Positions 41,992-50,401 of a DNA stretch of 64,000 nt are shown piece after piece. The position numbers and the translations under genes were made by a program. The DNA comes from Frigidibacter sp037095735 (GTDB lineage: Bacteria; Pseudomonadota; Alphaproteobacteria; Rhodobacterales; Rhodobacteraceae), in assembly GCF_037095735.1 (NCBI RefSeq), contig NZ_JBAWKD010000003.1, positions 372,001 to 436,000 on the forward strand. Reading direction: 5' to 3'. Every line of letters begins with the position of its first letter. The stretch's first letter is position 1. The notes below the pieces were generated by a model. That model saw only the letters and a program-made list of their open reading frames with translations, ran no database searches and was not told where the DNA came from.

Positions 41992-42961
41992 GGCGGCGCA
42001 CGGCAGGGGTCGAGGGCGCGGGGCGGCGCCAGAGCAGCCAGAGGAACAGGCAGGCCCCGATCACGCCCAGCACCGAGCCCACGGGAAGTTCGTAGGGATA
42101 GCGCACCAGCCGCCCGATCAGGTCGCAGGCCAGCACCAGCGCCGCGCCGCCTAGCGCGGTCGCGGGCAGCGTCCGGCGCAGGTTGTCGCCCATCAGCCGC
42201 TGAGTGATGTTCGGCACGACGAGGCCCACGAAGGGCACCATGCCCACCGTCGCCACCACCATCGCCGTCACCACCGCGACGACGACAAGGCCGAGGCGCA
42301 TAACCGCCTCTGGCTTCAGGCCAAGGCTGGTCGCGCGGTCGGTGCCGAGCCCGAGGATCGCGAAACGGTCGGCCGCGACGAAGGCCAGCGCCGCGGCGCC
42401 CCCCGCGACCCAGAGAAGCTCGTAGCGGCCCGAGATCACGCCCGAAAACTCGCCGCTCATCAGCCAGACCGAGACGAATTGCAGAAGGTCGGTCTCCCAG
42501 CCGATGAAGGTGACGACCGCCTGCAGGATGCCCGCCAGGATCATGCCGACCAGCGGCACCAGCAGCACCTCGCGCACTGGCAGGCGGCGCACGAGGCGCA
42601 GGAAGAGCCATGTCGAGGCCAGCGCCGCCACCGACGCCGCCAGCATCTGCGACCAGATCGGCGCGCCGGGGAACGAGGCGTTGACCAGAAGCAGCCCCAG
42701 CGCCGCGCCCTCGGCGGTGCCGGTGGTGCCCGGCTCGACGAAGCGGTTGCGCACCAGCTGCTGCATCACCACCCCCGCCACCGACAGGGCCGCCCCGGTC
42801 AGGATCACGGCCAGCGTCCGCGGCAGCCGCGAGACGGTCAGCACCAGCCAGCCATCCGCCGCCAGCGCCGACGTGCCGAGCCCCGCCGCGCCGACCATCA
42901 GGCTCGCCAGCGCCAGCGGCACCAGCACGAGCGCGAAGAGGATGGCCGGGTTGCGGAGCAT
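41984..42961 (-). CDS. Siderophore ABC transporter permease (first)
   Basis: 325 residues of the FecCD family. GGAALVLACDLIGRLVRYPYELPVGSVLGVIGA is the classic C-terminal block (shown in pieces: GGAALVLACDLIGRL and ELPVGSVLGVIGA). It begins 7 bp after the binding-protein gene and overlaps the second permease. The layout binding protein-permease-permease-ATPase matches FatBCD/CeuBCDE-type siderophore systems. Confidence 0.91.
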   Translation of the reverse strand: MLRNPAILFALVLVPLALASLMVGAAGLGTSALAADGWLVLTVSRLPRTLAVILTGAALSVAGVVMQQLVRNRFVEPGTTGTAEGAALGLLLVNASFPGAPIWSQMLAASVAALASTWLFLRLVRRLPVREVLLVPLVGMILAGILQAVVTFIGWETDLLQFVSVWLMSGEFSGVISGRYELLWVAGGAAALAFVAADRFAILGLGTDRATSLGLKPEAVMRLGLVVVAVVTAMVVATVGMVPFVGLVVPNITQRLMGDNLRRTLPATALGGAALVLACDLIGRLVRYPYELPVGSVLGVIGACLFLWLLWRRPAPSTPAVRRHG

Positions 42962-42968
42962 CGGCGGA

Positions 42969-43886
42969 TCACGAGCCCTTGCGGAAGGCCGCGAGGATCT
43001 CGTCCATCGTGCCCATCATCTGCTGGTAGCCGCCGCCGGCGATGTAGAGCGGCGCGGGCGAGAGATAGACCACCTGCCCGGCCTTCGCGGCCTTGGTGCC
43101 CGCGACCAGCGGGTTGTCGAGCGTCGCCTGCGCGGTGCCGTCCTCGGCCTCGCGGCCGATGGCCACGGCGCGGTCGACGACGATCAGCCAGTCGGGATCG
43201 GTCTCGGCGATGAACTCCATCGAGATCGCGTCGCCATGGCCGGCGACTTCCAGCCCCGGATGCGCCTCTTCCAGCCCGATGGTGTCATGCAGCCAGCCGA
43301 AGCGCGAGCCGCGGCCATAGGCCGAGAGCTTCGGGCCGTTCGCCATCACGATCAGCGCCTTGCCCTTGCCTTCGGCGGCGGCCTCGACCTCTTTCAGCTT
43401 GGCCTCGTAGGCCTGCGCCAGCTCGGCCGCCTTGTCTTCCTTGCCGAAGAGCGCGCCGTATTCCTTCAGCCGTTCCTCGGCCCCCGCCGCCACGTCGGTC
43501 GGCATGGTCATGTCCGCGACCGGCGCGATGCGCGAGAGCGCGTCGAACTGCTTGGCCGAGCGGCCGCCGATGATGATCAGGTCGGGCTGCAGCGCCGCCA
43601 CGGCCTCCATGTTCGGCTCGAACAGCGTGCCCACCGTCTCGGCGTCGCCGCGCTTGATATAGGTGACGTAGGTGTTGTCGGTGACGCCCACCGGTTCGAC
43701 GCCGAGCGCCTCGATGGTGTCGAGCGCGGCCATGTCAAAGACCACGACGCGTTCGGGCGTCTTGTTGATCTCCATCGGGCCGCGGGCGGTCGTCAGGGTG
43801 AAGGCCTGCGCGAGGCCGGGCAGCGCCAGCGACGCGGCAAGCACCGCGGCGGCGGGCAGCGCGGGGAAACGGATCGAGGACAGCAT
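42969..43886 (-). CDS. Siderophore ABC transporter substrate-binding protein (FatB/CeuE-like)
   Basis: 305 residues. A signal peptide (LPAAAVLAASLALPGLAQA) is followed by a type III helical-backbone binding fold. The blocks RVVVFDMAALDTIEALGVEPVG, LQPDLIIIGGRSAKQFD and DPDWLIVVDRAVAIG resemble CeuE/FatB/YclQ, which bind catecholate siderophores or their breakdown products. There is no lipobox, so it should be free in the periplasm. TTGACA at about 43937-43942 on the minus strand could be a -35. No TonB receptor is nearby. Confidence 0.9.
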   Translation of the reverse strand: MLSSIRFPALPAAAVLAASLALPGLAQAFTLTTARGPMEINKTPERVVVFDMAALDTIEALGVEPVGVTDNTYVTYIKRGDAETVGTLFEPNMEAVAALQPDLIIIGGRSAKQFDALSRIAPVADMTMPTDVAAGAEERLKEYGALFGKEDKAAELAQAYEAKLKEVEAAAEGKGKALIVMANGPKLSAYGRGSRFGWLHDTIGLEEAHPGLEVAGHGDAISMEFIAETDPDWLIVVDRAVAIGREAEDGTAQATLDNPLVAGTKAAKAGQVVYLSPAPLYIAGGGYQQMMGTMDEILAAFRKGS

Positions 43887-44011
43887 CGCGGGGGACCTCC
43901 GGGGACTGAGGGAAAGCGTGTGGCTGTCAATGGCTTCACGCGGGTCACCCCGAGGCCTAGCGCCGCGGCGGCGCGAGGTCCAGCGATAATCCTAAGGAAA
44001 CAGTCGGGAAT

Positions 44012-44025
44012 TCACCGGATGGTGA
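44012..44025. promoter_or_regulatory. Palindrome upstream of the siderophore operon
   Basis: TCACC-GGAT-GGTGA forms perfect 5-bp arms. It lies 126 nt before the binding-protein start and 29 nt after the stop of the CHAP gene. It could be an operator for iron control or a short terminator. It does not match a known iron box that I can recall. Confidence 0.3.
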
Positions 44026-44053
44026 TCGCCGCTGCGCCAGCCGGCCCCGACCG

Positions 44054-44611
44054 TCAGCCCTGTGCCGGGCGATAGATGAAGCCGTAGGTCGGATTGATCC
44101 GTCCGTACCCGGTGGTGTTCTCGACCCGCACCGCGGACCAGTCGTTGTCTTTCGACACGTCGACCACCCGGTCCGAGGTGATGCGGTTGCGCGTCCAGTT
44201 GGCCTGCGTCACCTCGATCTCTCGCGCGCTGATCACGCCGGAGACGACGGCGACATGGCCCAGCGGCATCGCGCCCGAGGCGCGGAAGTTCAGCACCGCG
44301 CCCACCACAGGCTTGCGCCCGCGCGGATAGTCATCACCCGCCCCGCGCCACCAGGTGGCGGCATTGCCCTTGATCTCGATCCCCGAGACATCGCGGGCAT
44401 AGGGCACGCACCAGATCCGCCGGCGGCCGTCCATCCGCTCGGCCGCCGTCTGCGCCGCGGCGGCAAGATCGCCGGGATCGACCGCGGCCACCACGATCCG
44501 CCCGGGCGCGGGATCGCCCTGCTGGCGGGCGGCGGCGGGCAGGCCCGCGCCGGCGGTTGCGGCCAGAAGAAGCGCCCCGATGACAGCCTTATGGCCGGTG
44601 ATGTTCCGCAT
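44054..44611 (-). CDS. Secreted CHAP-domain amidase
   Basis: 185 residues. A signal peptide is followed by a CHAP cysteine-peptidase domain that would cleave peptidoglycan or related amides. The catalytic residues are probably C68 (RIWCVPYARDVSG), H119 (PLGHVAVVSG) and N138 (VTQANW). It stands alone between the siderophore operon and apbE. The role, cell-wall turnover or toxin-like, cannot be decided. Confidence 0.85.
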   Translation of the reverse strand: MRNITGHKAVIGALLLAATAGAGLPAAARQQGDPAPGRIVVAAVDPGDLAAAAQTAAERMDGRRRIWCVPYARDVSGIEIKGNAATWWRGAGDDYPRGRKPVVGAVLNFRASGAMPLGHVAVVSGVISAREIEVTQANWTRNRITSDRVVDVSKDNDWSAVRVENTTGYGRINPTYGFIYRPAQG

Positions 44612-44797
44612 GCCCCGTCTCCAGTCCCCAGCGTCCGTCCTTGAGATCGGGCGCGCTTGCCGGCGCGCCCGGAGCGGCGGATGACCGAAAACCGGTTAAT
44701 GAGGCAACCTGTGACGGACAGGCGTGGAACGCCTCGGCGACGCGCCGCCGACCGCCGCAGGCAGTGTTCGGCACGATGCCGCGCAGCAGCGAAAACC

Positions 44798-45712
44798 TCA
44801 CCCGAGCGTGAAGAGGGTTTCGACCTCGCGCTCTTGCGTCACCGCCACGATCCGGCGCAGCCGCCCGTCCTGCGCGGCGAGCCGCGCGGCGATGGCGGGC
44901 ACGGCCTCGCGCGGGGCAAGGCAGAGCGCGGTCGAGGCCGCGTCGGCCAGCGCGGCGCTGTCGGCCTCGACGGTGACGGTGGACCAAAGCGCGGGCTCGC
45001 CCCGTGGCCCGAGGATGTGGCCCTGACCGGGGCCGAGCCACAGCGCGCCGGGGCTCGAGGTCGCGAGCGCAGTGCCGGTGAGCGTCACCGTGCCGAAGGT
45101 GCCAAGATCGGGGTCGCCGAGGCCCAGACGGAACGGCCCGCCCAGGCTTGCGACCTCTCCCATGTCGACGAGCGCGCGGGTGAAGCCTGCGGCCGCGAGG
45201 TCGGCGCGGATCAGATCGGCGGCCCAGCCCTGCGCGATGCCGTTCAGCGTCAGCGCCTGACCGGGGGCCAGCCGGACCGCGCCCGCCTGCGCGTCGATCC
45301 GAACCCTGTCCCAGCCCACCGCCGCCCGGGCCGGTGTGGGATCCTCGCCCCGTGCCAGCGCCTGCCACAGCGGCTGCACCGTCGGATCGAAAAGCCCCCC
45401 CGTCGCCGCGTGGATCTGCCCCGCCAGCGCCAGCACCCCGATCAGCAGCGGATCGGCCCCGGCGCAAGCGCCCGAGGCATTCAGCCGCGACAGCGCCGAT
45501 GCGGGGCGTTGCAGCGAACACAGCCCCTCGATCCCCGCGATCCGCGCGGCGACGCCGGCCAGCGCCGCCTCTGCCTGCGCGCGTGGCCCCGACAGCGTGA
45601 TCCGCGCCGGGGCGCCGAAGGCCATGCCCTGCCATTCGGCCGCCGCGGCCTGCCCGGGCCGCGCGGCCAGCGCCGCCGCGCTGATCTGCAGGAACCGCCG
45701 CCGACCGATCAT
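44798..45712 (-). CDS. apbE: FAD:protein FMN transferase ApbE (NosX-type)
   Basis: 304 residues. It transfers FMN from FAD to a threonine of target proteins in the periplasm. An N-terminal signal with MIGRRRFLQISAAALAA resembles a Tat leader (RRR-F-L). Family blocks are TGGLFDPTVQPLWQAL, LTLNGIAQGWAADL and VDMGEVASLGG. Its start overlaps the nosR stop by four bases, so NosR, which has a flavinylation motif, is the natural substrate. Confidence 0.93.
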   Translation of the reverse strand: MIGRRRFLQISAAALAARPGQAAAAEWQGMAFGAPARITLSGPRAQAEAALAGVAARIAGIEGLCSLQRPASALSRLNASGACAGADPLLIGVLALAGQIHAATGGLFDPTVQPLWQALARGEDPTPARAAVGWDRVRIDAQAGAVRLAPGQALTLNGIAQGWAADLIRADLAAAGFTRALVDMGEVASLGGPFRLGLGDPDLGTFGTVTLTGTALATSSPGALWLGPGQGHILGPRGEPALWSTVTVEADSAALADAASTALCLAPREAVPAIAARLAAQDGRLRRIVAVTQEREVETLFTLG

Positions 45713-47832
45713 TTCGCCCCCCCCGGCATCCGCCGTCCCTTCGCCGCCAGCACCAAGGGCACGCAGGCCTTCGGATCGTCATGGATCGTCACGCAGTCGA
45801 GGCAGGCGAAGCATTCGGCGTAGTCGATCTTGCCCGAGCGCCCGATCGCGCCATAGCGGCAGCGCACCCGGCACAGCTGGCAGGGCGTGCCGCACTCAAC
45901 CCGCCGCGGGATCCAGCGGCGCAGGCGCAACAGGTCGCCAAGCGCCATCACCGCGCCCAAGGGGCAGAGATAGCGGCAGAAGCCCTTGAAGGTCACCGCA
46001 CTCAGCGCCAGCCAGAACACCGCGTAGGCGACGTAATACCATTCGCGGCGGAAGAGGGTGGTGACGGCGGTCTTGAAGGGCTCGATCTCGGCCACCTTCT
46101 CGGCCCGCGCGGGCGCGAGGAAGGCCACCGCCACCAGCCCCGCCAGCGCAACGTACTTGCCCCATTTCAGCCGCCTGTCCCACAGTGCCGAGGGCTCCCA
46201 CTGGCGCAGGCCCATCCGGCGGCCCAGATGGCTGGTGAACTCCTGCATCGCGCCGAAGGGGCAGAGCCAGCCGCAGAAGAGCCCCCGCCCCCAGATCACG
46301 AAGCCCGCAATGGTCACCGCCCAGATCACCAGCGAGAAAGGATCGTAGAGCAGCACCTCGAGCCCGCCGCCCCCCGCCGCGGCCCGCACCACCGCAAGGA
46401 CGGTGACGATCGAAAGCTGCCCCTGCCCCCAGAAGCCGACGAAGCCGGTCATCGCCGCCAGCAGCGCCAGCCGGATCGGGGTGAAGCCCGGCACGGCGGC
46501 GAAGCGGCGCATCCCGGGGCCCAGCAGGACAAGCAGCGGCACCAGTGCGAGGGCCAGCGCGATCAGGTCGCCCTGCCGGTTGCGGATCGCCTCGCGCCAG
46601 GGCGGCAGGCCCGGCGCGGCACCGGCGTCGGGCTGCAGGAAGAAGCGCGGATCGGCGCGGCTCATCAGCGTGAAATGCTGGGATCCGAGCTCGGGCTGGA
46701 ACATGCCATGCGCCCGGACCGCCTGCGCCGCCAGCACCCAGTCGCGGGTCGGGTCGAACCCCAACCGGCGGTCGGTGCGCAGGATCATCGCGGTGCCGTC
46801 GCGCAGCGCCTGCGGCACGCCTTCGTTCAGCGCGAAGCTGAGATCGGCGTCGCGCAGCGCGACCGGAAGCCCGTCCTGCGTCGCCGACAGCCGGTCGGGC
46901 GCGGTGTTGCGCACGAAATCCTGCGACACCAGCCCGTGCCGCCCCGCATCAACCACGAGGATCGGCTCGTCCTCGGGCGAGACGGCCAAGAAGCGCTGCA
47001 GATCGCGCAGGCCCGCCGGGTCGAGCGCCGCCCGCGCCACCGAGGGCGGGCCGAGGTCCACCACCCAGAGGTCCAGATAGACCCCCGCCGGATCGGCCTG
47101 CGCCTCGGGGTCGTCGGCGGCCCAGACCGTGCCGGCGAAGGCCGCGTCCAGTTCGGCATTGCTAACCTTCAGGTTGCGCGCGAGGCCCTGATCGACCAGC
47201 GCCTGCCAGTCGAGCGGCTCGTCATGGGCCGGATCGGGGCGCGGCGGCGCGCCGGTCTTCACGCCGCGCATCTTCTCGCGCGCGACCGCCAGCGCCGCGG
47301 CGAGGATCGATTCATGCGCGATCCGCACGCTGGCCGTCGCCTTGGTCACCCCGTCGAGATAGACCAGATCCGACCCGCCGCCGCCCGCGCCATAGGGCGT
47401 GCCCACCACCAGCGGCTCCGAGATCGAATGGCCGCGGTACTGTTCCAGAAAGGCCCGGAACGGCGCTTCGCCCAGGCCCGAGACGAAGATCGGTTCGTTA
47501 TGGTGCAGCAGGGTCACGTCGAGGAACCGTCCCTCGAGGTCCAGCGTCACCAGCATGTCGATCGGCTGGCCCGAGAAGCCGGGGATCGGCGCCAGCGGCC
47601 CGGTCTCGAACACGTAGCCCGCCAGTGCGCCGCCCGAGTTCAGAAGCTCGTAGACGCCGTCGCCGCCTGTCTCTGCCCCCAGCGCCATCGGCGGCACGAT
47701 CCGGGCCGCGATCTGGTCGCGCGGCAGGGGCGCGGTGCCGGCGGCAAAGACCTTGCCGGTGGCAAAGACGGTGCCGAAGGACAGACAGAAGACCAGCACG
47801 GCTGCCAGCCGTGGCCACAGAATGCGCATCAC
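45709..47832 (-). CDS. nosR: NosR/NirI-family flavin and iron-sulfur membrane protein
   Basis: 707 residues. A signal anchor precedes a periplasmic FMN-binding domain with the flavinylation motif DGVTKAT (likely T166). About six helices follow, with cytoplasmic polyferredoxin loops CGWLCP (C520, C524) and CRYLCP (C619, C623). The C-terminal cluster motifs contain C647, C651, C654, C658 and C674, C677, C680, C690. NosR passes electrons to nitrous-oxide reductase maturation/activity; NirI is the nitrite-reductase paralogue. No nosZ, nosDFY or nir gene is in the window, so the partner here is not known. Confidence 0.9.
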   Translation of the reverse strand: MMRILWPRLAAVLVFCLSFGTVFATGKVFAAGTAPLPRDQIAARIVPPMALGAETGGDGVYELLNSGGALAGYVFETGPLAPIPGFSGQPIDMLVTLDLEGRFLDVTLLHHNEPIFVSGLGEAPFRAFLEQYRGHSISEPLVVGTPYGAGGGGSDLVYLDGVTKATASVRIAHESILAAALAVAREKMRGVKTGAPPRPDPAHDEPLDWQALVDQGLARNLKVSNAELDAAFAGTVWAADDPEAQADPAGVYLDLWVVDLGPPSVARAALDPAGLRDLQRFLAVSPEDEPILVVDAGRHGLVSQDFVRNTAPDRLSATQDGLPVALRDADLSFALNEGVPQALRDGTAMILRTDRRLGFDPTRDWVLAAQAVRAHGMFQPELGSQHFTLMSRADPRFFLQPDAGAAPGLPPWREAIRNRQGDLIALALALVPLLVLLGPGMRRFAAVPGFTPIRLALLAAMTGFVGFWGQGQLSIVTVLAVVRAAAGGGGLEVLLYDPFSLVIWAVTIAGFVIWGRGLFCGWLCPFGAMQEFTSHLGRRMGLRQWEPSALWDRRLKWGKYVALAGLVAVAFLAPARAEKVAEIEPFKTAVTTLFRREWYYVAYAVFWLALSAVTFKGFCRYLCPLGAVMALGDLLRLRRWIPRRVECGTPCQLCRVRCRYGAIGRSGKIDYAECFACLDCVTIHDDPKACVPLVLAAKGRRMPGGAK

Positions 47833-47945
47833 CGTCCTCCCGTCGCGGAGGCTAGGCGCAGGCTCCCCCGCCCGCCTATCCGACCAAGGTATGGGACTGT
47901 TCGCTAACCGAATCGCCGCTATGCTCGCGGCGGGGAGGCTTAGCC

Positions 47946-48767
47946 ATGCAACAGCGGGTCACGGTCGCAGAGACGGCACCGCCGGCGGTGCCCGCTGCGC
48001 TGCGCCCGCCGCGCCGTTCGGGCCGCGGTCCGATCTTCCTGGCGTCTCTGGCCGCGCTGGTGGCGCTGTGGTGGGGTCTGGCGATCCTGAAGGCCGATCC
48101 GCAGGTGCTGCCCGACCCGCCCAGTGTGTTGGCGGTGTTCTGGGACGAGACGCTTTCGGGCCGCTTGCCGCACCACCTGCTGGCGACGCTGCGCCGGGTC
48201 GCGATCGCCTTCGTGCTGGCGATGGCGATCGGCTCGGTGATCGGCGTGGCGCTGGGGCGCAACCGGACGCTCGACATGATCGCCGACGCCTGGGTGACGG
48301 TGTTCCTGAACCTGCCGGCGCTGGTGCTGATCGTGCTGTGCTACCTGTGGATCGGGCTGAACGAGACCGCGGCGATCCTGGCGGTGACGCTGAACAAGAC
48401 CGCGATGGTCATCGTCACCCTGCGCGAGGGGGCGCGGACCTTCGACCCGACCCTGCGCGACATGACCCGGGCCTTCGGCTTCTCGCGCTGGAAGCGGTTC
48501 CGCCATGTCATGCTGCCCGAGCTTGCGCCCTTCCTTGCCACCGCCGCGCGCAACGGGCTGGCGGTGATCTGGAAGATCGTGCTGGTGGTCGAGTTCCTGG
48601 GCCGCTCGGACGGGATCGGCTTCCGCATCCACATGCATTTCCAGCTGTTCCAGACCGCGCATGTCATGGCCTATGCGCTGGCCTTCGTCGCGGTGATGCT
48701 GGCGGTGGACTATCTGGCGATCCAGCCCTTCGAACGCCGCGCCCGCGCCTGGCGAAAGTCGCCCTGA
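47946..48767 (+). CDS. NitT/TauT-type ABC transporter permease without a visible ATPase or binding protein
   Basis: 273 residues and six helices; the coupling loop is FDPTLRDMTRAFGFSRWKRF, typical of SsuC/TauC/RibX-like permeases. It is divergent from nosR across 113 bp and is followed directly by convergent trgB, so no ATPase or substrate-binding protein is adjacent. The divergent gap has the dyad TTCG-CTAAC-CGAA at 47900-47912. Partner subunits must be encoded elsewhere. A link to flavin or nitrogen-oxide use is suggested only by position. Confidence 0.85.
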   Translation: MQQRVTVAETAPPAVPAALRPPRRSGRGPIFLASLAALVALWWGLAILKADPQVLPDPPSVLAVFWDETLSGRLPHHLLATLRRVAIAFVLAMAIGSVIGVALGRNRTLDMIADAWVTVFLNLPALVLIVLCYLWIGLNETAAILAVTLNKTAMVIVTLREGARTFDPTLRDMTRAFGFSRWKRFRHVMLPELAPFLATAARNGLAVIWKIVLVVEFLGRSDGIGFRIHMHFQLFQTAHVMAYALAFVAVMLAVDYLAIQPFERRARAWRKSP

Positions 48768-48788
48768 CGCGGGGACCGGCGCCCCCCC

Positions 48789-49928
48789 TCAGGCCAGCCC
48801 GGCCTCGGCACGCAGCTGCGGGCGAAGGCGATCGAGCCACATTGCCAGGATCACCAGCGGCGCATTGTCGATCTCGCCGCTGTCCAGCAGCTCCATGAAC
48901 CGCGCGAAGGGCAGGACATGGCTGCGGATGTCCTCTTCCTCGGCCTCGAGCCCGCCGGTCCCCACCACCGCATCCGGCAGGTCGCAGACCGCGACATAGT
49001 GATAGAGATATTCGCTGAGCGCCCCCGGCGAGGCATAGCAGCTTGGCCCGCGCAAGAGCCGGGTCAGCGTCAGCCCCGCCTCTTCCGCGGCCTCGCGCCG
49101 GGCGGCCTCTTCGGGGCTTTCGCCGCCGTCAATGCGCCCGGCGATGGTCTCGACCAGCCAGGGCTCGGCATCACCGCGGGCCATGGCGCCGACCCGGAAC
49201 TGCTCGATCAGGTGTACCCGGTCGCGCACCGGGTCATAGGGCAGCACGATGACCGCATCGCCCGAGACGAAGACCGCGCGGTTCGCCTCGCGGCTCATCG
49301 CGCCGTCGAAACGTCGCCAGGACAGGTCGTATTCCTCGACCGCGAAATAGTTCGCGTAGGGCCGCGACAGCCGGCCGATGCGGATGTCGTCCGCGCCCTG
49401 CGCGCGGCGCAGGGTCACGGGCGCCGTCTCGCGCGCGCGCACCTCGGCCCCGCCGCGCACCAGAAGCTGGGTCCAGCGCCGCGCCGCCCGCTCGGCCCCG
49501 CCCTCAAGCCCGTATTCCGCCATGAAGGCCCGCGCCGCGGCGACCGAGGTTTCGCCCCAGCGCGCGCGCCAGTCGGCGAAGTCCCACAGCCCGCCAGAGA
49601 TCCAGCCGGGATCCTGCGGGCGGAAGAGCGCCGCCTGCACCGGCCCCTCGGGCATCTCGAGCGTCACCGGCGCACCGTCGAGGGTGAAGCCCGCCTCGTA
49701 GAAGCGCAGCCGGTCGATCTCGGCCGCGGTCAAGCCCTCGACCAGCAGCCCCTCGGTCACCGCGCCATGTTCGGGCAGGATCATGGGGAAGGCCTCGGTC
49801 CCGGCGCGGTTGACGGCGGTCAGCACGACATGGCCGGCCAGCTGCGCCGGGCGTGCCGGCGGCAGCCGCCCGGTGACCGTGGCCAGAAGCGCGGGATCGC
49901 GCAGCGATCCGTAGAGGAACAGCCGCAT
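48789..49928 (-). CDS. trgB: TrgB-like fusion of a GGCT/AIG2 domain and a Nudix hydrolase
   Basis: 379 residues. The N-terminal part (about 1-170) starts FLYGSLRDPALL, the gamma-glutamylcyclotransferase-like fold signature. The C-terminal part (about 180-379) is an ADP-ribose-pyrophosphatase-like Nudix domain with a perfect Nudix box (GRIDGGESPEEAARREAAEE then AG). The start is 2 bp from the trgA stop. The order trgA-trgB matches the Rhodobacter tellurite-resistance locus. The chemical basis of tellurite resistance is not known from sequence. Confidence 0.82.
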   Translation of the reverse strand: MRLFLYGSLRDPALLATVTGRLPPARPAQLAGHVVLTAVNRAGTEAFPMILPEHGAVTEGLLVEGLTAAEIDRLRFYEAGFTLDGAPVTLEMPEGPVQAALFRPQDPGWISGGLWDFADWRARWGETSVAAARAFMAEYGLEGGAERAARRWTQLLVRGGAEVRARETAPVTLRRAQGADDIRIGRLSRPYANYFAVEEYDLSWRRFDGAMSREANRAVFVSGDAVIVLPYDPVRDRVHLIEQFRVGAMARGDAEPWLVETIAGRIDGGESPEEAARREAAEEAGLTLTRLLRGPSCYASPGALSEYLYHYVAVCDLPDAVVGTGGLEAEEEDIRSHVLPFARFMELLDSGEIDNAPLVILAMWLDRLRPQLRAEAGLA

Positions 49929-49929
49929 C

Positions 49930-50400
49930 TCAGCGCCAAGCCCGGCCGGCGCGTGCCGCGGCCCAGGCGGCAAGGATGCCGCCCAGGATCAGCGTCGCCA
50001 GCACGTCGGGATGGAAAAAGAGCTGCCCGTAGTCCAGCGCCAGCGCGAAGACGCCGACCAGCGCGTCCATCGGCCCGCGGTAGCGCCCGTCGAGCGAACG
50101 CAGGATCATCACCACGAACGAGGTCACGAACAGCGTCGCCACCGCCGTCACCGCCGCGGCCTTGATCCCGGCGCTGGCGAAGGTGACGAAGCCCGGCGGG
50201 CCGACCGGGGCCAGCGTCGGGCGCGGGCTGAGGTCGCGGCCCAGCAGACGCCAGCCGATCAGCGCCCCGATCGCCGCGGCGATCTGGCCGAGCCGCCCGG
50301 GGCTCTGGCCATCGGGAAGGTGCGGGGCCACGGCGACGGCGCCAAAGAACCCGACCGCGGCCAGGCAGAGCGCGGCCACCAGCTTCGCGGCATTCGGCAT
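49930..50400 (-). CDS. trgA: TrgA-family membrane protein
   Basis: 156 residues with about four helices (LVAALCLAAVGFFGAVAVAP, FASAGIKAAAVTAVATLFVT, and a C-terminal pair). The start MPNAAKLVAALCLA and the RYRGPMDALVGVFALALDYG block match the TrgA family I remember. It is in tight operon with trgB. It is associated with tellurite resistance in Rhodobacter; the transported or protected species is not known. Confidence 0.82.
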   Translation of the reverse strand: MPNAAKLVAALCLAAVGFFGAVAVAPHLPDGQSPGRLGQIAAAIGALIGWRLLGRDLSPRPTLAPVGPPGFVTFASAGIKAAAVTAVATLFVTSFVVMILRSLDGRYRGPMDALVGVFALALDYGQLFFHPDVLATLILGGILAAWAAARAGRAWR

Positions 50401-50401
50401 C

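Noticed and set aside
45781..47907. 708-residue plus-strand frame over nosR
   Set aside because: Antisense shadow of a gene with many recognised cysteine motifs.
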